A stretch of DNA of 64,000 nucleotides, taken from NCBI RefSeq assembly GCF_000585335.1, contig NZ_KK073872.1, positions 2,223,283 to 2,287,282 of the forward strand, written 5' to 3'. Within the stretch, counting starts at the first letter, position 1. Each line of letters begins with the position of its first letter. Below the pieces are notes generated by a model. It made no database searches. It saw only the letters and a program-made list of their open reading frames with translations, and was not told the origin of the DNA. Below, one piece after another: positions 12,901 through 18,964 of this stretch. Origin of the DNA: Cloacibacillus evryensis DSM 19522. GTDB lineage: Bacteria > Synergistota > Synergistia > Synergistales > Synergistaceae. The position numbers and the translations under genes were made by a program.

Positions 12901-15265
12901 ATACGGCGACAAAACATATCCGCTGACCGATGTTGCCGACGGAGAGTACAGCGGAATAACGGCGGGAAAATACTACGTCATCGACGGCGTCAGCACCGGC
13001 AACGAGCTGACGCTGGCCTATCGGCCCGCCGATTATTATTCCGGGAATATAAAGGTCACCGCAACGATCGTATCGCAGGAAACGGGAGCCGCAAACGTAA
13101 TCGCCGCCTCCGGAAACTCGGAGCTGACGGTTAATCCGGTAAACTCCGCATACGACTTTACCGTCGCCACTACCGCGGCCAACGAAAACGGTACGGCGAA
13201 CCTGACGATCTCGCCGTCGGGAGGCCATGACGCCGACGGCTCGGAGAAGATACACTCGGTCGTCCTCTCCGGCGTCGACGCGGCGCACAGCGACGACTTC
13301 ATCGTCAAATACACCGTCGACGGAGCGGAAAAAACGGCGGCGAAGGTCGCGGCCGGTACGGACGCAGAGGGAAATCAGCTCTATGAGTGGGTGCTCTCCA
13401 CCGACAGCGCGGGAAACCTGCCGATCGGTATCAAGATAACCGGCCTCAACCATTACAGCGGCACGCAGAACCTCACGATGACGGTCGTCACCGGTGAAAC
13501 GGCGCTGGGAACAGGCAAAGAAAACAGCTACGGCTTCTCGCTCACCTTCCATCCGACGGCGGACGGCTTCTCCGATTTCACGCCGACGCTGACCTTCGGC
13601 AAGGCCGGGGAATACATCGACCTAAACCTCAACGCGATGGTCAACGATACCTCGGACACGGGCAGCGAAACGGCGACGGTGACGCTTAAAGGCCTCGGCG
13701 ACGGCGCGTCGTTCTTCATAGAAGACGGAGGCAAGTACAACTCTGTCACAACCGCCTATGATGCCGCAAATAAGACATACACCCTCTCCGGCATCGCTCT
13801 GGACGAGATAAACGATATAAAGATCCTCAGCCCCAACGTGGGCAAGACAAACGTCACGGTGGACGCCTGGACGGTGGAGCCAGACGCGCAGAGCGGCTAT
13901 GGGCAATCGAAGCCTATCTCGGAGGATACTGGGCATTTCGGCAATAAGTTCGATATCACCGTCTCGGCGTCCGCGCCGACAAGCGGTGAGGACAGACTGA
14001 TCTACGGCGGCGCGGCGGGAACATACGACGGCGGGGCCGGCACGGATACGCTCTATCTGGCGAACTTCCGGGAGACGGCAAACAGCGCGAAGAATGATAT
14101 CGACTTCGAAGCGGCCGCAACCATCAAAAATATCGAAATAATAGATATGAGCGACGGCGCGCACTCTCTGACCAAAGTCACGGCGGAGGCGGTGAAGAAT
14201 ATGACCGACGCCAACAACAAACTGCTGATAAAGGGCGGCGATGACGATACGATCGCGCTCTCCGACGGCTGGGTGAAGGGCGAGGATACACTTGAGGGCT
14301 GGCGCACCTATACGAACGGCGGAGCGACGATAAACGTCGACGGCGGCGTGAACGTCATGATAAACGGGATCGCCTCGATGAGCCTGATGATGGCGATGGC
14401 CTTCGCGCCGCTCGCGGCGGCCGCCGAACCGGCGATCATGCCCGACAGCCTCGCCGGCTATGACTTCTCCTCCGACTTCGGCGCGGCGGCAGCCTCGGGT
14501 TCGCCCGCCTTTTCGCTCACGGCGGAGGGGATGATCGACTTCTCATCGCTCACGCATTCCTCCTTCGGCACGCTCGATATGGAGAACGCCTCGGCGCAGT
14601 CGCTTTACCACGTGGACCCATACGGCGTCTACGGCGTCACGGACGGTTCGCATGAGCTGACGGTGACCGGCACGGAGCTTGACAGCGTCTCGCTCGCGGA
14701 TTCCGCGGAGGCGGCCTGGGGCGCGCCGGAGCTCTCCGCCGACGGCTCGCATTACTCCTACACGGCAACGGGCGATTTCGACCACGACGCGGCGACGCCG
14801 GACGAGACGGTGACGCTCAACGTCTCGCGCGCCATCTACGACGACACGCTCGCCTACGACGCGCACGCGATGAACGACGGCGGCCTCGGCGACGACACGC
14901 TGACATTCGGCCATGAGGATTCCACTGTGGATTTCAGCGGCGGCGCGGCCTCGCATATCGCGAATATCGAGCGTTTCGACCTTGGAGAGGGCGATCATTC
15001 GCTGGAGAATATCACGGCGAAGGACGTTTTCAATATGACGGACGCGCGCGGCACGCTGACGATAAACGGCGACAACGCCGACCATGTGACACTCTCCGAC
15101 GTGCTGGACGACGCCACGGACGGCATGTGGGAGTCCAGCCCCTTCCAGAGCGTGGAGAGCGGCGTAAGCTACAGCGTCTACACCGGCAGTTTTGAGGGGC
15201 ATATGGTGACGCTGAAGATAGAGGACGAAATAATCCAGCAGTTGACGACGCACACGAAAGGCTGA
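977..15265 (+). CDS. Giant VCBS/cadherin-like repeat adhesin, probable type I secretion substrate (4762 aa)
   Basis: ATG at 977 follows a GGGGGAG ribosome-binding site. Residues about 1-75 resemble the FecR-like retention module at the N-terminus of LapA/BapA-type adhesins. Two single Ig-like domains follow (about 205-380), then VCBS domains separated by GTNDAP motifs (about 380-2725), cadherin/Ig-like domains with no near-identical repeats (about 2725-4335), and two related C-terminal segments with RTX-like GGxGxDxL motifs near 4350 and 4640. The chain is very acidic, as expected of Ca2+-stiffened extracellular adhesins. The HlyD gene just upstream supports type I export, with the C-terminus as the likely signal. 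No LapG-type cleavage site could be identified. A hydrophobic stretch near 4460-4485 is odd for this class. A role in surface attachment or biofilm is inferred. Confidence 0.93.
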   Translation: MAKQIVTKAEGEAYRIEADGSKIKLRVGDLIDDGARIITETGASVRFEDEKGVPLEIGENTGTILFSDAGPELSGTLLAAAPQDAPAKETDAPTPDDAGAQNPLPSDSEGEDDSEAHSFVELPRIKYGSDINLQYARDVNVTDQIEGRASLNPRIKYSYNLSIDQEIQSYKDTRFPFDGGAKPFEPERPTAGDPPAPETDGTKAVTAEDTGITVDPLENFVTPAGVELTVTGAAAQHGTVEILPDGTLKYTPAPDWFGTDVVNCTSTDQSGRTYNSTVEVTVTPVIDTRDDDAGTVRENSAIDTDVTANDLFADHEGAKVVSVTDGKYGTVTINEDGTVKYTPAIDFLAAGETITDQYTYTVQTAAGNLESATVTVTITGTNDAPVVTAITGTATEDTTLTASGDIIADHVTDADKTDTHAIVKVDGDTSKVGTSVSGIYGSITVNADGTYTYTLNNGTNGDGGNNVQKLAEGEHYDEVFSVTVSDGHGGETTQNITITVHGTNDAPTAAHNAGSVVEDTRVSVTDTDGVNTDGNILANDDDIDNGASLSVSQVGGSAANVGTSVDGTYGKVTINADGTYKYDLNNTDPNVQALRVGQTVTDTFDVVVTDEHGAAVTETLTITITGTNDAPKISVGTGDSDSAALAETNSSLTESGTLTLTDIDVKDAVSTVKVDSIVKGGTYAGTLPTDGVLKDMLSISNGALTDSETGGKINWNFNSGSEHFDFLAAGETLTLTYTVKSTDDSGTANDNDTHEITVTITGTNDVPVVTAITGTATEDTTLTASGDIIADHVTDADKTDTHAIVKVDGDTSKVGTSVSGTYGSITVNADGTYTYTLNNGTNGDGGSSVQKLAEGEHYDEVFSVTVSDGHGGETTQNITITVHGTNDAPTAKDNAGSVVEDDRTSTTEGHTTSDGNILANDDDIDNGHTLTIAEVEGSAANVGKATNGEYGTVTISENGTYKYDLANDDPRVQALAEGETLTDTFRITTTDEHGATVNETLTITITGTNDAPEISVITGSVTEDVTLTSSGNIITEHVTDLDATDTHTIIKVDGAESKVGQEITGTYGTIVINTDGSYTYTLNNDADSVQSLGEGESHDEIFSVTVSDGHGGEATQNITITVNGTNDAPTAAHNAGSVVEDTRVSVTDTDGVNTDGNILANDDDIDNGHTLTIAEVEGSAANVGTSVDGTYGKVTINADGTYTYELNNGADNVQALRVGQTVTDTFDVVVTDEHGAAATETLTITITGTNDAPKISLTGTDHDSAALTETNASLTESGTLTLTDIDVKDTVSTVKVDSIVKGGTYAGTLPTDGVLKDMLSISNGALTDSETGGKINWNFNSGSEHFDFLAAGETLTLTYTVKSTDDSGTANDNDTHEITVTITGTNDVPVVTAITGTATEDTTLTASGDTIADHVTDADKTDTHAIVKVDGDTSKVGTSVSGTYGSITVNADGTYTYTLNNGTNGDGGSSVQKLAEGEHYDEVFSVTVSDGHGGETMQNITITVHGTNDAPTAKDNAGSVVEDERTSTTESHTTSDGNILANDNDIDNGASLSVSQVGGSAANVGTSVDGTYGKVTINADGTYTYELNNDADNVQALRVGQTVTDTFDVVVTDEHDAAVTETLTITITGTNDAPKISLTGTDRDNASLTETNASLTESGTLTLTDIDVKDAVSTVKVDSIVKGGTYGGALPTDSVLKDMLTISNGALTDSETGGKINWNFNSGSEHFDFLAAGETLTLTYTVKSTDNSGTANDNDTHGITITITGTNDAPVVTAITGTATEDTTLTASGDIIADHVTDADKTDTHAIVKVDGESSKVGTSVDGTYGSITVNADGTYTYTLNNGTNGDGGNNVQKLAKGEHYDEVFSVTVSDGHGGETMQNITITVHGTNDAPTAKDNAGSVVEDERTSTTESHTTSDGNILANDNDIDNGASLSVSQVGGSAANVGTSVDGTYGKVTINADGTYKYDLNNTDPNVQALRVGQTVTDTFDVVITDEHGAAATETLTITITGTNDAPKISLTGTDHDSAALTETNASLTESGTLTLSDIDVKDAVSTVKVDSIVKGGTYGGTLPTDGVLKDMLSISDGSLTDSETGGKINWNFNSGSAHFDFLAAGETLTLTYTVKSTDNSGTANDNDIHEITITITGTNDAPVITGTSSGAVTETDADHLTDNGTLTLTDADFTDTVTVSVDKVEGYTALAGKGAPTLEEVKNMLTVAKAGEITYGSSAEVVASGETGAADNLLWKFDTGDATFDYLKKGETVTLKYTLTAEDSSGAKATQVVTVTVTGTNDTPVLTVNPGDGDSASAPGLTESAAALTATGNISVSDEDIKDTISENIIDSVKTEGSTAGLTLSEAQLRALLTLNTTGLTDANDSGKLEWKFDNTGNTHAFDYLKEGETLTITYDVKVKDSSGQGAASGANEADTSNIVPITITITGTNSAPALADDTNSVTEDNGLLNGTIPPVETASASVITAADTDADYNGKDAWLITSAKETSAAGSTAVAAGGTAADVAGKYGTLHIKADGSYTYTLSNSSDQIQQLGHDGSLADEFSVTVTDGSLTATQTLTINIGGTNDKPTIGVAAGTGDSAAADVIEGNIDPSVDKAEATGTLTFSDIDLGDTVTVTKLALSDADFTISGPQDGLISTRAELYDMLTLTDTTFTTAGGTNSHQLTWTFESGDERFNYLKADETLTLTYKVQAKDDSGITANDTSKTQNIVITIKGSDSATGSNPSPDTGTVAEDKTLTVSGHHGTSGANQNLLYNDDSDGAIASFKVKGDDTQYGVGKDVDVKIGDNTIGTINIKANGDYTFTPVKNYSGPVPQITYTTSDGKTSTLDITVTPVADKPTWETPAPSTDGTEDAKIAMNLKLPTITDAKDLNGAGTGDHPERLGYITLENIGKATVYYNGDNGDTALTAIGGKITIAIVNDEGALDTNLHYTGLDISGTNIVKLTQAQFEALTIQQEADSGKNITGLKLSVTSYETNDSGVPISGLDGATGTKTFNVNVLAVTDATPDVKLGGSNSTPTESDLTTAITDGHITITDTQGTATGTISAKTEGGSGAIVIEEDCTMKIDADYLKASVSSTDTDGSEKYVVTVSGLAAGSVVNGVTAGADGTVTLTAETSVKSGSIDIFTSGLTITPPENFSGKMDGVTIKVETYDTDGDSSGTIAHNTAEMTLPVLVVTPVVDGVDTLAVKQAVGNEDEPIALHIKPSCSDGSETFNVKIEKIPDDAKITYDGTEYTAAGGSVTINGFDSTKPLTVTPPLDSNADFKLTVTAQTVESDGSQSAWSTEVDLAVTVHSVADPVYVLNTALKPLTYTETQAEANGIKLGKLIVKTDDNADGSEQVTLTVTNLAPEFTLAGSAVEFKGGEGTKRTWLVTMDKGGSLENTDAYIKTPANFSGKIEFSAQATNTDSTQDGTPDSSTRTSAKTDVAITVTPTPEATVNLSGAANEDELQQLSFAIKHQNGDTDETLNAIYIKASEVDAGHGKNFSVLYSEDDGKTTMTLQEALDAGKITKDGGFYKITSADGKDVDTIFVKGNAEYSGTGNALTVKYAVTDEAYTGEGTHTTSTPVTTVSGDTNYGITFKPVTDPTTMKAVDTGDITVDGSAITLSGTTVTVGAGSANSFSVNVTVNAPADVDGSEHFIKLIVDGVPDGVSVNGATYLGDSRADVGTGRWLLTVDAGKFFDSSHGSFTTKLDFTVDRGNPNIWGLHGEDAVKVTVTAVSQDEKGSMKGDEEESSTGAEFGIKIDFDGTDPAHADIPAPGINITKGAGTEEDSGECTLGNFIKAEYQIDTDKSQGQTEYRFSFEINGLPEDTVVSGDAVGGSVTIKEGGGVTVSGFGNQAAMQSVLDNIKVTLPPNYNNNSDSNTADGMNLDVTWKTDGWDLNGGDAPAPATGTINVTPNVTPITDPMEIKIEPASGTINENQPGEAGTFSFTVSVGAGNDGGYGNVLNEGKLFLKLDGAGESGAITYGDKTYPLTDVADGEYSGITAGKYYVIDGVSTGNELTLAYRPADYYSGNIKVTATIVSQETGAANVIAASGNSELTVNPVNSAYDFTVATTAANENGTANLTISPSGGHDADGSEKIHSVVLSGVDAAHSDDFIVKYTVDGAEKTAAKVAAGTDAEGNQLYEWVLSTDSAGNLPIGIKITGLNHYSGTQNLTMTVVTGETALGTGKENSYGFSLTFHPTADGFSDFTPTLTFGKAGEYIDLNLNAMVNDTSDTGSETATVTLKGLGDGASFFIEDGGKYNSVTTAYDAANKTYTLSGIALDEINDIKILSPNVGKTNVTVDAWTVEPDAQSGYGQSKPISEDTGHFGNKFDITVSASAPTSGEDRLIYGGAAGTYDGGAGTDTLYLANFRETANSAKNDIDFEAAATIKNIEIIDMSDGAHSLTKVTAEAVKNMTDANNKLLIKGGDDDTIALSDGWVKGEDTLEGWRTYTNGGATINVDGGVNVMINGIASMSLMMAMAFAPLAAAAEPAIMPDSLAGYDFSSDFGAAAASGSPAFSLTAEGMIDFSSLTHSSFGTLDMENASAQSLYHVDPYGVYGVTDGSHELTVTGTELDSVSLADSAEAAWGAPELSADGSHYSYTATGDFDHDAATPDETVTLNVSRAIYDDTLAYDAHAMNDGGLGDDTLTFGHEDSTVDFSGGAASHIANIERFDLGEGDHSLENITAKDVFNMTDARGTLTINGDNADHVTLSDVLDDATDGMWESSPFQSVESGVSYSVYTGSFEGHMVTLKIEDEIIQQLTTHTKG
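2113..7440 (+). repeat. Near-identical VCBS coding super-repeats inside the adhesin
   Basis: Three domain types alternate: A (starts VVTAITGTATED), B (NAGSVVED) and C (SLTESGTLTL). The same A-type DNA begins at 2131, 3277, 5143 and 6286, giving spacings of 1146, 1866 and 1143 bases. The order reads ABC, AB A' BC, ABC, ABC, where A' near 4015 is a diverged A. Copies are almost identical at the DNA level, including synonymous sites, which indicates recent duplication or gene conversion. The B domain comes in recombined versions that share blocks with different neighbours. Confidence 0.9.
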
Positions 15266-15310
15266 TAAACAAAAAACCGTAAATGCGTGAGATCCATAAA
15301 AATACGTACA

Positions 15311-15350
15311 AGCAGGCCGAAGAATTTTTCTCCGGCCTGCTCTCTTTTAT
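15311..15350. terminator. Bidirectional terminator between the adhesin gene and thrS
   Basis: A 9-bp stem, AGCAGGCCG paired with CGGCCTGCT, has its arms at 15311-15319 and 15333-15341. A short T-rich stretch follows on the plus side. It sits between two convergent genes. Confidence 0.7.
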
Positions 15351-15371
15351 CGCGTATCGAGTTGATTATCC

Positions 15372-17261
15372 CTACAGCGGGTTGAATTCCGTCTTCGTCT
15401 GGGCGAGGAATTCCTCGAAGGTCATTGAGCCGAGATCGCCCTTCGAGCGCTCGCGGACGGCGAGCGTGCCGTTTTCGGCCTCTTTCGCGCCGATGACGAG
15501 CATGTAGGGGACCTTCTGTATCTGCGCGTCGCGTATTTTTTTGCCGAGTTTCTCGTCGCGCGCGTCGATCTCCACCCGTATGCCGCACTCTTTGAGGCGT
15601 TCCGCCATCTTTTCGGCGTAGGGCAGGTAGTCGGCGGCGACGGGCAGCAGCTTCGCCTGCACCGGAGCGAGCCAGTAGGGGAAAGCGCCGGCGTAGTTTT
15701 CAATGAGGATGCCCATGAAGCGCTCGAGGCTGCCGAGGACGGTCCGATGCAGCATTACGGGGCGGTGTTCCGCGCCGTCTCTGCCGATATAGGTCATGTC
15801 AAACTTCTCGGGCATCTGGAAGTCGAGCTGTATCGTGCCGCACTGCCATGTACGTCCTATGCAGTCTTCGAGGTGGAAGTCGATCTTAGGGCCGTAGAAG
15901 GCGCCGTCGCCCGGGTTGAGCTTGTAGGGCGTGCCCGTCTCTTCAAGCGCCTCTTTGAGGCACTGTTCGGCGAGGTCCCAAAGCTTCGGGTCGCCCATCG
16001 AATCCTCGGGGCGCGTCGAGAGCTCGACATAGTATTTGAAGCCGAATACGTCCTGATAGAAGTAACGGTCAAGCTCCATGATCGCCTTGATCTCGTCTTT
16101 TATCTGCTCGGGCGTGCAGTAGATGTGCGCGTCGTCCTGCGTGAAGGCGCGCACGCGCATGAGGCCGTGCAGCGCGCCGGAGCGCTCGTGGCGGTGGACG
16201 AAGCCTAGTTCGGCCATGCGCAGCGGCAGTTCGCGGTAGCTGTGGATGTCGTTTTTATAGACAAGGATGCCGCCGGGGCAGTTCATCGGTTTGACGGCGA
16301 ACGGAGCCTCGTCTATCTCCGTGAAGTACATATTTTCTTTATAGTGGTCCCAGTGTCCAGACTGGAGCCAGAGCGAACGGTCGAGGATCATCGGCGTCTT
16401 GATCTCCACGTAGCCGCGCTTGGTATGCTCCTTGCGCCAGAAGGCCTGAAGTGTGTTCATGATGACCATGCCCTTCGGGTGGAAGAAGGGGAAGCCGGGG
16501 CCTTCGTTGTGGAGGCTGAAGAGGTCGAGTTCCCTGCCGAGCTTGCGGTGGTCGCGCGCCTTGGCCTCTTCGAGACGGCGCAGATAGGCTTTAAGCTCGT
16601 CCTCCGAGCCGAAGGCGGTGCCGTAGATGCGCGTGAGCATCTCGTTCTTCTCGTCGCCGTGCCAGTAGGCTCCGGCCAGCGAGAGCAGTTTGAAGAATTT
16701 GCAGCAGCCGGTGTGCGGCACGTGCGGGCCGCGGCAGAAGTCGGCAAAGTCGCCCTCGGTATAAACGGAAAGCGTTTCGCCCTCTATGCCTTCGATCAGT
16801 TCTACTTTGAGGTCCTCGCCCATCGCGGAGAACTTCCTGACCGCCTCTTCTTTGGAAAGTTCACTGCGCACGAGCGGGATCTTTTCCTGCGATATTTTGC
16901 GCATCTCGGACTCTATCTTCGGCAGGTCGTCTTCGGAGATAGGCTTCGGGAAGCGGATATCATAGTAGAAGCCGTCTTTTATCGCGGGGCCGATGCCGAA
17001 CTTGGCTTCGGGATAGAGGCGCAGCACGGCGTGCGCGAGCAGGTGCGCCGTCGAATGGCGCAGCAGGTGCAGCCCCTCTTCGCTGTCGGGAAAGAGCGGC
17101 GTGAAGATGGTGTCCTCCGTGAATACTTTGTCGCAGTCCGCAGGCTCTCCGTCAACAGCCGCGCCGACCGCCTTCTTTAAATGCCATACGTCGAGCAGCT
17201 GGCGTATCGTCGCGCTCTCCGCCTCGTAGCTTTTGCCTTCCGGTGTTGAAAAACGTGCCAT
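15372..17261 (-). CDS. thrS: Threonyl-tRNA synthetase
   Basis: Charges tRNA-Thr with threonine in the cytoplasm. In order: N-terminal TGS domain (1-60), editing domain with the HSTAH metal/catalytic motif near residue 70, class II catalytic core with the zinc-site MNCPGG, RHERSGALHG (motif 2) and HRTVLGSLERF (motif 3), and a C-terminal anticodon-binding domain. The start at 17261 (MARFSTPEG) follows a GAAGGGAG ribosome-binding site; an in-frame ATG eight codons upstream has no such site. The length of 629 aa is normal. Expression is very likely set by the T-box leader directly upstream. Confidence 0.97.
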   Translation of the reverse strand: MARFSTPEGKSYEAESATIRQLLDVWHLKKAVGAAVDGEPADCDKVFTEDTIFTPLFPDSEEGLHLLRHSTAHLLAHAVLRLYPEAKFGIGPAIKDGFYYDIRFPKPISEDDLPKIESEMRKISQEKIPLVRSELSKEEAVRKFSAMGEDLKVELIEGIEGETLSVYTEGDFADFCRGPHVPHTGCCKFFKLLSLAGAYWHGDEKNEMLTRIYGTAFGSEDELKAYLRRLEEAKARDHRKLGRELDLFSLHNEGPGFPFFHPKGMVIMNTLQAFWRKEHTKRGYVEIKTPMILDRSLWLQSGHWDHYKENMYFTEIDEAPFAVKPMNCPGGILVYKNDIHSYRELPLRMAELGFVHRHERSGALHGLMRVRAFTQDDAHIYCTPEQIKDEIKAIMELDRYFYQDVFGFKYYVELSTRPEDSMGDPKLWDLAEQCLKEALEETGTPYKLNPGDGAFYGPKIDFHLEDCIGRTWQCGTIQLDFQMPEKFDMTYIGRDGAEHRPVMLHRTVLGSLERFMGILIENYAGAFPYWLAPVQAKLLPVAADYLPYAEKMAERLKECGIRVEIDARDEKLGKKIRDAQIQKVPYMLVIGAKEAENGTLAVRERSKGDLGSMTFEEFLAQTKTEFNPL

Positions 17262-17285
17262 AAAAATTTCTCCCTTCGTAATCAA

Positions 17286-17323
17286 TCAAAAAGCCGCCGC
17301 CTGAAACTAATCAGGAGGCGGCT
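17286..17323 (-). terminator. T-box-controlled intrinsic terminator before thrS
   Basis: On the minus strand, AGCCGCC-t-CCTGA pairs with TCAGG-c-GGCGGCT, followed by five T residues. It lies directly 3' of the T-box element and 25 bases before the thrS start. It is the OFF structure that competes with the antiterminator. Confidence 0.85.
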
Positions 17324-17545
17324 GAAATTCCGCGGTTCCACTCCATTTCGGCTTACGAAAAGCCCTCGTGCGCGCTGTACAGGGCGCGGCCCTGACGCCT
17401 TATCCTTTGGCGGCTTCGGCGTCCGCTCCGGGGTGGTCTTCAAAACTCTCGTGCGGGAAACCTTTCAGCTCCGCTTTCGCGGGGTCCCTCTCTGACGCAC
17501 GTGGCTGTCCCTACTCTCCCCATCATCGCTCTGCGGTATAGAAAA
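17286..17545 (-). promoter_or_regulatory. T-box riboswitch leader for thrS (Thr specifier ACC)
   Basis: The minus-strand leader has all the parts of a T-box. GATGGGGAGAGTA opens stem I. The loop-E-like AGTA/GAA pair flanks the specifier loop, where GAAGACCA precedes the closing CCCC. This places ACC, a threonine codon, as the specifier at 17435-17437. The conserved TGGAACCGCGG T-box sequence at about 17330-17340 precedes the terminator. Uncharged tRNA-Thr should bind both sites and allow readthrough. Specifier position is read by eye from pairing. Confidence 0.88.
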
Positions 17546-17557
17546 CCAACATCTGCG

Positions 17558-17586
17558 TTTATACCGCGATAAAAGGGTTTTGTCAA
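17558..17586 (-). promoter_or_regulatory. Sigma-70-type promoter for thrS
   Basis: On the minus strand, TTGACA (17581-17586) and TATAAA (17558-17563) are separated by 17 bases. It lies just upstream of the T-box leader. Confidence 0.85.
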
Positions 17587-17617
17587 GCCAAATCGCGAAC
17601 GGCCCGGGGCTTTCACA

Positions 17618-17785
17618 TTACTGGGACAGCGGCGGCGTCAGCTGTGTGACAGTGATAACGCCGCTGTTATCGGTATCGTTTTTCCCGACCTCTATCGTCC
17701 CTTTGCTGGGGGAGCCGCCGGCGTTGTCCTTGTCCGCGGCATAGAGCCGTTTGCCGTTCTGTGTGACGCTGAGCCAGTCCGCGTC
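17618..17785 (-). pseudogene. Orphan 3' end of a BACON/Ig-like domain gene
   Basis: Immediately after the M20 stop codon, and in the same frame, the minus strand encodes 55 residues with no start codon, beginning DADWLSVTQNGKRLY and ending VITVTQLTPPLSQ before TAA. The WLSVTQ and ITVTQ strands fit the last part of a BACON-type surface domain. It is unrelated to M20 peptidases. It is best read as the leftover tail of a deleted surface-protein gene. Confidence 0.6.
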
Positions 17786-18964
17786 CTATATCTCCTTTGC
17801 CGCTTCCTTGAATTCTTCGAGGGCCTTTTTACGAAATTCCTGATCGGTGAATAGGTCGCTGGCCGTCATCGCCATTCCCTTCGCGGCGAGGAGGACGACT
17901 TCGTCCCCTCGTTCCGAAACGGCGGCTTCTCTGAATTCATCGGTGTGGGGGCCCTTGCCCTGATTTATCCGGAGATATTCGTGGATGGTCGGGACCCGGC
18001 GCGATACGTTGCCGATATCGGAGGAGCCCCTTCTTTCGTTGGGCGCGGGAAGGTTCATTTTTTCGCCGAGGCAGGTCATGTTTTCCGCGAATTTGAGCCC
18101 CATCGTCCTGTTGGGGATCGTGTCCTCGCATATTTGGCCGACCCGGGTCTTAACCTCCGCGCCAAGAAGCCCGGCGGAACATTCAGCCGCCTTCTTGATA
18201 TCGGCGATCATTGCCAGCAGCTCTTTCGTATGTTCGGCTCTGAGCATAAAGGAACCGCAGGCATAGGGTGTGATGACGTTCGCCGCCTTGCCGCCCTCCC
18301 TGATGATACCGTTTACGCGCGGCGTCCAGTTGGTATTCCACCGCTGGCGCAGCACGTCTATCTGGTTAAAAAGCAGGATCAGGGCGCTGAGCGCGTTTAC
18401 GCCAGAGGCCGGGTCGGAAGAATGCGCGGATTTTCCGAAATATTCAACGACCATGTCGGTGCAGGCGATGTTGCCCCGGCTGATGATGTTTTTGTTTGAG
18501 GGGTGCACCTCGAGGACGAAGTCCACGTCGTCAAAGGCCCCGTTTTTTAAAAGCGTGATCTTGCCGTCGCCCTTCTCTTCCGCGGGGCAGCCGATGACGC
18601 GTATCTCGCCGCCTTCGCCTTCAATGAATCCCGCCAGGCCGAGCGCGGCCCCCGCCGCCCCGGAGGCGATGATGTTATGGCCGCAGGCGTGGCCGATCCC
18701 CTCAAGCGCGTCGTATTCGGCGATAAAGGCCACGACGGGCCCCGCCGCCGCGCCTTTTTTGACGGCGCGGAAGGCCGTATCCATTCCGCAAAATTTTGTC
18801 TCAGTCTTAAAGCCATGTTTTTCCATGAAGGAGACGAGCGCGGCGGCGGCCGCGTATTCCTCTCCCGACAGCTCGGGATTGTCGTGGATACAGTGGCTGA
18901 GCCCGATCAGTTCGTCTTTGTATGAGTCTATTTTTTCGCAAATTTTATTTTTCACGTCGTTCAT
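17786..18964 (-). CDS. M20-family amidohydrolase/peptidase
   Basis: Metal-dependent cytoplasmic hydrolase of amide bonds, of the aminobenzoyl-glutamate hydrolase/amidohydrolase type. Metal-site motifs are visible: AEYDALEGIGHACGHN, the CPAEEKG glutamate, and the HPSNKN histidine. A dimerisation domain follows (about 170-285). The 392-aa length is normal. ATG at 18964 overlaps the stop of the upstream ATPase gene (ATGA), implying translational coupling; longer in-frame starts would run deep into that gene. As last gene of the peptide-transport operon it probably cleaves the imported substrate. The exact substrate is unknown. Confidence 0.88.
   Translation of the reverse strand: MNDVKNKICEKIDSYKDELIGLSHCIHDNPELSGEEYAAAAALVSFMEKHGFKTETKFCGMDTAFRAVKKGAAAGPVVAFIAEYDALEGIGHACGHNIIASGAAGAALGLAGFIEGEGGEIRVIGCPAEEKGDGKITLLKNGAFDDVDFVLEVHPSNKNIISRGNIACTDMVVEYFGKSAHSSDPASGVNALSALILLFNQIDVLRQRWNTNWTPRVNGIIREGGKAANVITPYACGSFMLRAEHTKELLAMIADIKKAAECSAGLLGAEVKTRVGQICEDTIPNRTMGLKFAENMTCLGEKMNLPAPNERRGSSDIGNVSRRVPTIHEYLRINQGKGPHTDEFREAAVSERGDEVVLLAAKGMAMTASDLFTDQEFRKKALEEFKEAAKEI

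Noticed and set aside
12377-13552. Long minus-strand open frames opposite the adhesin gene
   Set aside because: They recur at each repeat copy because the coding strand repeats. No ribosome sites or domain features.
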